Position numbers and translations under genes: made by a program. Of a stretch of DNA of 64,000 nt, positions 35,623 through 42,947 are shown piece after piece. Position 1 is the stretch's first letter. Each line of letters begins with the position of its first letter. The notes beneath the pieces were generated by a model that was not told where the DNA came from, did not search any database, and worked only from the letters and a program-made list of their open reading frames with translations. This DNA is from Phaeodactylibacter luteus (GTDB lineage Bacteria > Bacteroidota > Bacteroidia > Chitinophagales > Saprospiraceae). The stretch is from the NCBI RefSeq assembly GCF_007993045.1, contig NZ_VOOR01000001.1, forward strand, positions 1-64,000, read 5' to 3'.

Positions 35623-35653
35623 CAAAACTAAACTATTAGTTTTCCTTATACAA
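35623..35653 (-). promoter_or_regulatory. Promoter of the lysR-MFS unit
   Basis: On the minus strand TTG (35653-35651), a 20-nt spacer and TAGTTTTG (35630-35623) match the TTG-N20-TAnnTTTG pattern fully. The ATG follows 22 bp later. Confidence 0.75.
35624..35643. promoter_or_regulatory. Perfect dyad, candidate LysR operator
   Basis: AAAACTAA (35624-35631) and TTAGTTTT (35636-35643) are perfect inverted repeats around ACTA. LysR proteins often bind such AT-rich dyads. It covers the -7 element and part of the spacer of the lysR promoter and lies about 50 bp upstream of the dabB -7 element, a suitable place to repress lysR and activate dabBA. Confidence 0.5.
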
Positions 35654-35694
35654 GCAATCAAATCTTTTAATTTCCTTAATATCCAAACCTGCCC

Positions 35695-35702
35695 TACCTT
35701 CG
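35695..35702 (+). promoter_or_regulatory. Candidate -7 element of dabBA
   Basis: TACCTTCG differs from TAnnTTTG by one base and lies 25 bp before the dabB ATG. The -33 region is only T-rich (TTTAATTTCC), which would suit a promoter that needs an activator. Confidence 0.35.
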
Positions 35703-35727
35703 CCCCCGGAATAAAAAAGAAATAACT

Positions 35728-37194
35728 ATGCTCCTCATTTCCATTGGACTCACTGCACTAGCGACAGCCCTTTGCTCCACTCCGGCAAAAAAGGCAGAGC
35801 GGTTGGCTGTGGTGCTGACTGCACTCGGGCTGCTCCCCTCATTAGCGGGGGTACTGCTGCCTGCCAACGGCCAAGCCGCTTATGGGGTGGGCTTTTACCC
35901 CCACACTCATTTTATGGCATTTGTTATCGGGCTGGTGAGCCTGATGGTGCAAGGCTATTCGCTGCGGCATTTTGATGGCTGGCGGCATCAGCGACGGGCG
36001 TTCCAACTGCTCAATAGCCTTACGCTGTGCCTGCTGGTTTATGCCACAGCCGACCACCTTTTGCTCATGGGCGGCGGCTTACTGCTCTCCAATATCCTCC
36101 TGGCCCGCCTCATGTCTCTCAATCAGAAGTGGAAAGCAGCAGAGCAAAGTGCCTGGATGGCACTTTCCTACACCGGGGCAGGCAGCGCACTGTTTGTCCT
36201 GGCCAGCCTGCTCACCTGGCAAGCCTACGGCCATTTTTCCCTGGAAGCCCTCGGCCAATCAGTGCCCTTTACGGCCACCTCACCTATTATCGCTGGGCTG
36301 TTGGTAGCAGCTGCCCTTGCACAATCTGCGATCTGGCCCTTCCACCGCTGGCTGATCGCCTCTGCCAATGCCCCCACTCCCGTCTCTGCTTTCATGCACG
36401 CCGGCCTGGTAAACGGGGGGGCAGTCATCTTATTTAAAACCCTGCCGCTCACTGCCCAATTTTCTTGGACTGCCCCCCTGCTCATCGCCCTCGGGCTGGG
36501 CACAGCTTTGCTAGGGACCTTCTGGATGCTGGTGCAGACTGACGTCAAACGGACGCTGACTTGCTCTACGATGGGCCAAATGGGCTTTATGGTGCTACAA
36601 TGCGGGCTGGGGCTCTACCCTGCTGCGCTCGCCCACATGGTGTGGCACGGTTTCTTCAAAGCCTCCCTTTTCCTCAGCGCTGGCTCGGCCATCAAAGCGG
36701 CGCCCAACGCAGCACTAGCACTAAAGGGGCCCAAATCGCCCTTGGTGTTCCTCTTCGGCCTGGCTTGCGGTACGCTGGCCACCGGGGTTTTCATCACCGC
36801 TACCCAGACCTGGGGCATGAGCCACACCACTTATGCACTGCTTTGGCTTTGCTGCGGCATCACTTCTGCCCACATGGCTATGGCCATTTGGCAAACCAAG
36901 CCCTCCCTAAAAAGAGCACTGCTCGCGCTTGGCCTCACGCTTGGCGGCGCACTGGCTTACGGGGCCTCCGTCAGTTTAGCGAAAGCCAGCTTCCCTGCAA
37001 TAGAGGCCCCGGCCATGTCTCCTGTCTACTGGGCAATCGGCCTGGCACTCCTCCTTGGCTGGGCTTTATCCTTGTTCCGGGAGCAACTGCCGGGCGCCAC
37101 CCAGGCCAGGCATTGGCTCTATGCACGCGCGCTAATCTATAGCCAACCGGATGCAGCCTCAAAAACACTGTATAGAAGCCAATACCGGCCTTGA
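35728..37194 (+). CDS. dabB: DabB: proton-channel subunit of the DAB inorganic-carbon transporter
   Basis: DabB belongs to the NuoL/MrpA family and is the membrane half of the DAB complex, which uses the cation gradient to accumulate bicarbonate. The protein (488 residues) has about 13-14 helices and the family's NQ5-type core: FHRWLIASANAPTPVSAFMHAGLVNGGA and KRTLTCSTMGQMGFMVLQCGLG, followed by HMVWHGFFKASLFL. The HAGLVN Lys/His pathway residues are seen. It lacks the other Complex I subunits and is paired with a DabA gene 102 bp after its stop (36 bp to an earlier possible start). It diverges from a LysR gene. Confidence 0.93.
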   Translation: MLLISIGLTALATALCSTPAKKAERLAVVLTALGLLPSLAGVLLPANGQAAYGVGFYPHTHFMAFVIGLVSLMVQGYSLRHFDGWRHQRRAFQLLNSLTLCLLVYATADHLLLMGGGLLLSNILLARLMSLNQKWKAAEQSAWMALSYTGAGSALFVLASLLTWQAYGHFSLEALGQSVPFTATSPIIAGLLVAAALAQSAIWPFHRWLIASANAPTPVSAFMHAGLVNGGAVILFKTLPLTAQFSWTAPLLIALGLGTALLGTFWMLVQTDVKRTLTCSTMGQMGFMVLQCGLGLYPAALAHMVWHGFFKASLFLSAGSAIKAAPNAALALKGPKSPLVFLFGLACGTLATGVFITATQTWGMSHTTYALLWLCCGITSAHMAMAIWQTKPSLKRALLALGLTLGGALAYGASVSLAKASFPAIEAPAMSPVYWAIGLALLLGWALSLFREQLPGATQARHWLYARALIYSQPDAASKTLYRSQYRP

Positions 37195-37296
37195 TAGCCC
37201 CGCTGTGCCATTTTCAATTTACCGCCTGCCATGATCAGTGCCCGCAAAGAAGGGCAGCCGCTGCTATGGCAGTGCCAAACCATCAAATATAAAGCC

Positions 37297-39798
37297 ATGA
37301 CGCTTTCCAATACCTTGGTCCGCGAAAAGAGCAGGACCTCAGCCGCAACACTTGAACAAGAGCTCCAACAGCTCTACCAGCTCATCGCCCCCACCTGGCC
37401 CCTTGACCGTGCTGTGGCCTGCAACCCACTACAAGGCCTTGAGCACCTTCCTTTTGAAGAAGCAGCACGGCTCGGCCGGAGCTACTTTAAAGGATATTGC
37501 CTGCCCCCCATATGGCAGCTCCGTCAGTCGGGCATTGCCCCTGACGCCCCCAAAGCCGTTCAGGCGCTCCCGGATGAAATAGACATCGCCGGGCACAGGG
37601 TGAGCATAGCAGAGCTGACCGAAAAAATGGCTACGGAGCTCGACGAGCGCCAGGTAGCCCAAGTAAGGCCGGGATTGCTCGCCAACGCCCTTAGCCGGCT
37701 GAAACTGCTATGCCGCACAGAAGGTGCAGCCATAGGGGTCAATCAGGACCTCCTCACTTGGCTGCCTGCATTCCTGGACGAAGGGCAGACCTCCTGGCCA
37801 ATGCCCGGAAGGGAAAAAGGCTTTTACCTGACGGTGAAGTCTCTGCTGCGCAGCCTGAAGGAAGGGAGAAAGCTTACGGCAAACCTGCCCGACAGCCCCA
37901 CTGAAGCTATCGCAGAACTGCTCGGCAGGCTCGAGGTGCCACAGAGCCAACAACAGGCTTACTTGCGGAACCACCTCTTGGCACTCCCCGGCTGGGCAGC
38001 CTATATCAAATGGAGGAGCAGCCAGAAAGATTACGCCCCACAACAGGCTGCCCCCATTTATCTCGAAGACTACCTGGCCGTACGCCTCATGCTTGCCCAA
38101 AAAAGTAGCTCAGCCACATCAACAGCACCCCCAGCCTATGAAGCGCTCCATAGCTGGGCGCTGAAGCGGACCGGCATTATCGGCAATATCCCCGCCGAGG
38201 ATTGGGCTACCCTGCTAGACTGCCTTGCCCGGGCTTACGACGAGCTCCGCATCAACTGGCTAGTACAATGGGAAAGCCAATTCCAGGCAGACGTCACCTC
38301 AAAGCTTGCCCGGCAGCGTACGGCACCAAAAACGGAACAGGCCGACTTCCAAGCTATTTTCTGCATTGATGTCCGCTCGGAGCCTTTCCGAAAAGCACTG
38401 GAGGCCGTAAGCCATAGCGAAACCCTCGGGTTTGCTGGCTTCTTTGGGCTACCCATTGCGTACGAAACCCCTGTGGGGAAAACCGTCAAATCGCTGCCGG
38501 TACTGCTCGAGCCCGCCCACCAACTGCAACAAGTACCGGCCGCCGGCTGCGCGCATCAGGAACAGCCCTACCGCGATGGCACGCAACTGCTTCAGGACCT
38601 GCGCAAGGCTTACAAAGCACTGAAGTACAACTTGGCTACGCCTTTCGCAGCAGCAGAAGCTTTGGGGCTGCCCGCTGCCCTGCTCACACTTGGGCGCACC
38701 CTATTCCCTCATGCGCTCGCCCGCTTGCGCAATAGCGGCCGGCAGTGGTTCCGCCCTGAACTGGATTGGGTCCCGGATGTGCGCGCCGGCCAGGCTGGAG
38801 GTATACCTCTCGAGCAGCAGGCAGCATATGCGGCAGGGGCGCTCCGTACAATGGGCCTTACTCGGAACTTTGCGCCGGTGGTCCTTCTTTGCGGCCATGG
38901 GAGCGAGACAGAAAACAACCCTTATGCGGCAGCCCTTGATTGTGGGGCATGCGGCGGCAGCCACGGGGGGCCCAATGCAGCAGCTATGGCTTCTATCTTA
39001 AATGATTTTTCGGTCCGGAAAATACTGAAGGAGGAAAATATTATCATCCCTGACGAAACTATTTTCCTGGCCGGGCAGCATAATACGACCACCGACGCAG
39101 TCCGGCTGATCGCGCTGCCCGAGCTGACCGCAAATCAGGAAGCATCTGTGCAAAAGCTCCAAAAAGCCTTACAAGCGGCACAAGAGCTCAACTTGGCTGC
39201 ACGGGCGCCCAAGCTGGGCGCAGAAGGTATTGCCCAACTGATGAAGAAGCGTGCCGACTGGTCGGAGGTACGGCCCGAATGGGGGCTTGCCGGGAATGCG
39301 GGCTTTGTGGCCGCCCCCCGTTCGCTGACCTCCGGGCTTGACTTGGACGGGCGCTGCTTTCTGCACTCTTACGATTGGCAAGAGGACAGGGAAGGGAAAG
39401 TACTCGAGGGCATCCTCACCGCCCCCCTTGTGGTCGCGCAATGGATCAATAGCCAGTATTTCTTCTCTACAACAGACAATACCGCATTCGGCAGTGGCAA
39501 CAAAGCTACGCACAACGTGGTCAGCAAAGTTGGCATCATGCAGGGCAACAGCAGTGACCTCATGCACGGGCTACCCTGGCAATCGGTCATGAAAAATGAC
39601 GACACCCTCTACCACAAACCGCTCCGCCTTACGGCTTTCGTACAAGCTCCTTTGGGCCGGGTGCAAAGCATCATCGAGCGGCAGGAAGTGCTGCAAAAGC
39701 TGTTTTTCAATCAATGGGTGCACCTGCGGGTGCTCGACCCCGAGACGGGCGAAGTGAATGTACTGCTGCCCGATGGAGACTGGCAGCGCAGTTTGTAG
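37297..39798 (+). CDS. dabA: DabA: zinc carbonic-anhydrase-like subunit of the DAB transporter
   Basis: DabA (DUF2309/UPF0753) is a beta-carbonic-anhydrase-like protein that hydrates CO2 vectorially with DabB. The protein has 833 residues from the ATG at 37297; an earlier ATG at 37231 gives 855, but the 37297 start puts the domain where the family has it (IAPTWPLDRAVACNPLQGL). All four zinc ligands known from the Halothiobacillus DabA (C351, D353, H524, C539) are visible: FCIDVRSE gives Cys 356 and Asp 358; CGHGSETENNPYAAALDCGACGG gives His 534 and Cys 549, with the same 15-residue H-C spacing. So it should be active. It ends at a hairpin terminator facing the methyltransferase gene. Confidence 0.95.
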   Translation: MTLSNTLVREKSRTSAATLEQELQQLYQLIAPTWPLDRAVACNPLQGLEHLPFEEAARLGRSYFKGYCLPPIWQLRQSGIAPDAPKAVQALPDEIDIAGHRVSIAELTEKMATELDERQVAQVRPGLLANALSRLKLLCRTEGAAIGVNQDLLTWLPAFLDEGQTSWPMPGREKGFYLTVKSLLRSLKEGRKLTANLPDSPTEAIAELLGRLEVPQSQQQAYLRNHLLALPGWAAYIKWRSSQKDYAPQQAAPIYLEDYLAVRLMLAQKSSSATSTAPPAYEALHSWALKRTGIIGNIPAEDWATLLDCLARAYDELRINWLVQWESQFQADVTSKLARQRTAPKTEQADFQAIFCIDVRSEPFRKALEAVSHSETLGFAGFFGLPIAYETPVGKTVKSLPVLLEPAHQLQQVPAAGCAHQEQPYRDGTQLLQDLRKAYKALKYNLATPFAAAEALGLPAALLTLGRTLFPHALARLRNSGRQWFRPELDWVPDVRAGQAGGIPLEQQAAYAAGALRTMGLTRNFAPVVLLCGHGSETENNPYAAALDCGACGGSHGGPNAAAMASILNDFSVRKILKEENIIIPDETIFLAGQHNTTTDAVRLIALPELTANQEASVQKLQKALQAAQELNLAARAPKLGAEGIAQLMKKRADWSEVRPEWGLAGNAGFVAAPRSLTSGLDLDGRCFLHSYDWQEDREGKVLEGILTAPLVVAQWINSQYFFSTTDNTAFGSGNKATHNVVSKVGIMQGNSSDLMHGLPWQSVMKNDDTLYHKPLRLTAFVQAPLGRVQSIIERQEVLQKLFFNQWVHLRVLDPETGEVNVLLPDGDWQRSL

Positions 39799-39816
39799 GC
39801 CAAATCTTTTAGCACA

Positions 39817-39855
39817 GCAGGGTGCCGGGCATTCCCTGGCACCCTGCCCCTTTAT
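39817..39855. terminator. Terminator between dabA and the convergent methyltransferase-like gene
   Basis: GCAGGGTGCC (39817-39826) and GGCACCCTGC (39838-39847) pair perfectly; CCCTTTATT follows on the plus strand. It lies 18 bp after the dabA stop codon. Confidence 0.7.
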
Positions 39856-40607
39856 TCTGTTGCAGCTTTCACAATATACTGATATGGCAAGAGGGAGCTT
39901 TCCACCTCCACTTTCGCAAACCCCGCTGCTTTGAGCTCAGCTACCACCTTTTCCGCGCTGATCTTCATCTCCAAAGGAGGGCCGACGGGTGTTTCCTCTT
40001 TAAAGAAATCGATGACGTAGAGCGCCCCACCTGGCTTGAGCCCTGCCAAGACTTTGGCAAAATATGCTGGCCGGTCTTCGAAATGGTGATAGGTATTCAC
40101 GGTGATAACCCGATCAACCTCTCCGGGCGATAACTCCGGGCTGTCGTAAGGCAGTTTTCGCAATGCCAGGCGGTCCTCGCCAATGCCCAGGCTATCCCGC
40201 TTTTGGCGGATGTACTCCTGGAAGCGGTCGTCCACATCTGCGGCTATGACCTTTGCGCCAGCATTGGCCAGGCGGAAGCTGAAATACCCTGTGCCTGCAC
40301 CAATGTCCATGATCGAGAGCCCAGCCACATCACCCAGGTAAGCCAACACTTTGTCCGGTTGTTGGTACTCGTCCCGTTCTGCGGACTCAAAGCGCTGCGC
40401 CAGCTCTTCAAAATCAGACTGGTTCATGTACGCATTGGCTTCTCCGTGGCTGTGCTGATGGCCATGCTTGTGCTGTTGCCCGCCGTGGCCGTGGCTGTCT
40501 TCTTGTTTTTCCATAGTTGCCGATTGTCCGGATTCTGACGGGTTGGCGCAAGCTGCAGCCCCAAGGGCGAGCGAAGCGGCCAGAAAAAAGCTAAAAGTGT
40601 AATTCAT
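39852..40607 (-). CDS. Exported lipoprotein with His-rich linker and SAM-methyltransferase domain
   Basis: The protein (251 residues) starts with a lipoprotein signal (LAASLALGAAAC, Cys 20), then a Gly/His-rich linker (HGHGGQQHKHGHQHSHGE, residues ~39-56), then a class I methyltransferase domain with motif I IMDIGAGTGYFSFRLA, an acidic loop VIAADVD and VNTYHHFEDRPAYF as motif IV. The linker could bind Zn, Ni or Cu. The odd point is the place: SAM is cytoplasmic, but the signal predicts export to the periplasm or cell surface. Either the domain binds something else, or the signal is not used, or a real extracytoplasmic role exists. It is convergent with dabA and 33 bp behind the APC permease start-side neighbour in the same direction, so they may be one unit. 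Confidence 0.85.
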   Translation of the reverse strand: MNYTFSFFLAASLALGAAACANPSESGQSATMEKQEDSHGHGGQQHKHGHQHSHGEANAYMNQSDFEELAQRFESAERDEYQQPDKVLAYLGDVAGLSIMDIGAGTGYFSFRLANAGAKVIAADVDDRFQEYIRQKRDSLGIGEDRLALRKLPYDSPELSPGEVDRVITVNTYHHFEDRPAYFAKVLAGLKPGGALYVIDFFKEETPVGPPLEMKISAEKVVAELKAAGFAKVEVESSLLPYQYIVKAATE

Positions 40608-40640
40608 CTGCGGCGTAAATTTATTGATGAGATTGAGAAA

Positions 40641-41930
40641 TTAGCGAAGGCGCCTGCCCCAGTGCCAGGTAAGATACCCCAACAATAAGTTGCCCAGCCC
40701 CAATAGGCTTTCTTGTGGGTTGTTGACCAAGGCATAGGCCAGTATCCAAAGGCTAATAGCAGTGAACAGCAAGGGGAACAAGGGGTGGAAAGGGCTGCGA
40801 TAAGGGAGCTCTTGCTGCCTTTGCCGTATGCGGAAGCTACCCAATACGGTAAGCGCGCTGGAAAGCTGCAGGATAAACCCACAATAAACCAATACCTGCT
40901 CAAATGTCCCCGTCAAGATCAGCACCAGGCTGATGCCTGCCTGAAACCAGACTGCCCGCACAGGAATGCCCTGCCTGTTCTGCTGCCGGAGGAAGTGCCA
41001 AAAGGGGTAATCCCGGGCCATAGACAGACTGACCCTTGGCCCGACCCAGGCCATAGCGCTGATGCTGGACAACAGAAAAAAGGCGATCAGCAAGCTGACA
41101 GCACGCCCCCCGCCTTCGCCCAACAACTGCACAGCATAAATATGGCCCACATCAACCTGCCCTTCTAATAGATGTAAAGGCGTATGCCTGAGGAATACCA
41201 GCTGCAGCAAAACGTAAAGTACAGTCACGGCCAAAGTACCTCGGACCAGCGCTTTGGGAAGGTTGATAGCTGGCTGCCGGATCTCTTCAACGATATAGGC
41301 AGCGGCGTTCCAGCCCGTATAGGAATAGGTCACAAAGATCAAAGCGACTGCATAAGCTGGCATCGCTAGCTCTATCCCCCACCCTTCGCTAAAGTCTAGA
41401 TACTCCCCAGCGGGAGGCAGAGCCAGGCCTAGAACAATGATGCCCAAAATAAGCAGGGCCTTGAGCAGGGTGAGGATATCCTGGAAGCGGCTGCTCTGCC
41501 GGAGGTCCCAGGAATGCATCAGAGCGGTCGCTACGACAGCACCTATTGCAACCCATTGCCCCGAGAGCCCCGTCGCAGGCTCGAGGTAAGTGCCCATCGC
41601 CATAGCAGCTAGCCCGACCGGGGCAGCAAAGCCCACCGTGAGCGAAATCCACCCGCTCAAGTAGCCGGCCAGGGGATGGTAAAGGCGGGTCAGAAAATCA
41701 TACTCCCCACCCGAGCGCTTGTACAGTGCGCCCAGCTCCGCATAGGAAAAAGCACCAGTCAGGGCAACCAGCCCTCCTATGCCCCACAACAACAGTAGGC
41801 TCCAGGTATGCTTGATGTCAACCACCTGGAAGCCCAAGCTCGTAAATACTCCTGTGCCTATCATGTTGGCGACGACCAAGGCTGCAGCCGATAGCCATCC
41901 GATTTTGGAGGGAACTGGTTTCAAAGACAT
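40641..41930 (-). CDS. APC family amino acid permease
   Basis: The protein (429 residues) has 12 predicted helices and the APC beginning VANMIGTGVFTSLGF in helix 1, with FSYAELGALYKRSGGEYDFLTRLYHPLAGYLSGW in helices 2-3 (the GGEY motif of LAT-like APC transporters) and YTGWNAAAYIVEEIRQP in helices 6-7. These features are typical of amino-acid transporters; the substrate is not set by sequence. The methyltransferase-like lipoprotein gene follows 33 bp after the stop on the same strand, so they could be cotranscribed. Confidence 0.92.
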   Translation of the reverse strand: MSLKPVPSKIGWLSAAALVVANMIGTGVFTSLGFQVVDIKHTWSLLLLWGIGGLVALTGAFSYAELGALYKRSGGEYDFLTRLYHPLAGYLSGWISLTVGFAAPVGLAAMAMGTYLEPATGLSGQWVAIGAVVATALMHSWDLRQSSRFQDILTLLKALLILGIIVLGLALPPAGEYLDFSEGWGIELAMPAYAVALIFVTYSYTGWNAAAYIVEEIRQPAINLPKALVRGTLAVTVLYVLLQLVFLRHTPLHLLEGQVDVGHIYAVQLLGEGGGRAVSLLIAFFLLSSISAMAWVGPRVSLSMARDYPFWHFLRQQNRQGIPVRAVWFQAGISLVLILTGTFEQVLVYCGFILQLSSALTVLGSFRIRQRQQELPYRSPFHPLFPLLFTAISLWILAYALVNNPQESLLGLGNLLLGYLTWHWGRRLR

Positions 41931-42138
41931 AAGGTTTTATGTTCGCTAGAGCGTGAACATACGAACATTTTTTCATGCGTATAGGGCTGCCCGCCCAAAA
42001 AGGCCTCAGCCGGAGCAATGGCAGCCCTAATGCCAACGGGCAAGCTATTTCTAAAAAAACTACTTGCCTTGCGAACCAACACTAAAAGAATGTTGTCTAC
42101 TATCTTTCTAAAACACATAAAAGTAAAACTATCAAGCA

Positions 42139-42768
42139 ATGAAGCAAAGCTTTTTTTTCGTGTTTTTCTCTGTCCTCCTGCTGTCTTCAGCACAAGCACA
42201 AGAAACCCAAACGCTCTTCAACAGCAACAACGCCTCAGGAAAGATACAGGTCTACCTCACCCCAGGTTGGCAGTATACTACCGCTGCCGGCCAGGGAGTG
42301 CACAACGTACAGCTGGGCGCGGGCGCGCTGTTTAATGAAAAACTGGCGATCGGCGGGGTATTCAGCGCATCCCTCAATGAGTTCACACCGGATGCCGAGC
42401 CCACAGACAATTTGTACCTCGACCTCCGCTACGGTGGCGTACAGGCCATCTACTACCACAAGCCGGGCAACCTGCTCCACTTTGCCTTCCCCCTCTCTTT
42501 GGGCGGGGGCGAGATGCAGGCCGACTTCAAAGGGGGCAGCGATGCAGACTCCCCTTTTGGCGAAAGCTATTTCTTCTTCGCCGAGGCCGGGGCACAGGCA
42601 GAGCTGAATTTGAGCAGCCGCATCAAGGCGTATACCGGCCTTACTTACCGCTTTGCAGCCGGAGAAGACTACACCTATTTAAGCACCAACCTCAGCCCGG
42701 TCAATATCAGCGCCCAAGACATTTCAGGGCTGGGGCTGCAGCTGGGGCTGCGCTTTGTCCTGTTCTAA
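42139..42768 (+). CDS. Outer-membrane beta-barrel-like protein
   Basis: The protein (209 residues) has a signal peptide (FFFVFFSVLLLSSAQAQ) and then ~8-10 amphipathic strands with Gly and aromatic residues, ending in LGLQLGLRFVLF, a C-terminal aromatic residue as in outer-membrane barrels. I do not recognise the family. It could be a small porin-like protein. A perfect terminator stands behind it and a TonB receptor gene comes next in the same direction with its own upstream gap. Confidence 0.75.
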   Translation: MKQSFFFVFFSVLLLSSAQAQETQTLFNSNNASGKIQVYLTPGWQYTTAAGQGVHNVQLGAGALFNEKLAIGGVFSASLNEFTPDAEPTDNLYLDLRYGGVQAIYYHKPGNLLHFAFPLSLGGGEMQADFKGGSDADSPFGESYFFFAEAGAQAELNLSSRIKAYTGLTYRFAAGEDYTYLSTNLSPVNISAQDISGLGLQLGLRFVLF

Positions 42769-42820
42769 GCACAGCTGCTGCGCCGTGCGCTAAGCAACTA
42801 CCTCTCAACCATTTTACGGG

Positions 42821-42856
42821 AAGCCTCTGGAGCGAAAGCACCAGAGGCTTTTTTAT
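42821..42856 (+). terminator. Intrinsic terminator of the barrel gene
   Basis: AAGCCTCTGG (42821-42830) and CCAGAGGCTT (42841-42850) pair perfectly, followed by TTTTATT. Confidence 0.85.
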
Positions 42857-42947
42857 TAACTTCTTATTTTTTAGCTTAGACTAAACTTTTATTTAAACAA
42901 AACCTTAACTTACGTATAGATTCATCTTATAATCTCAAATAGCAGCC

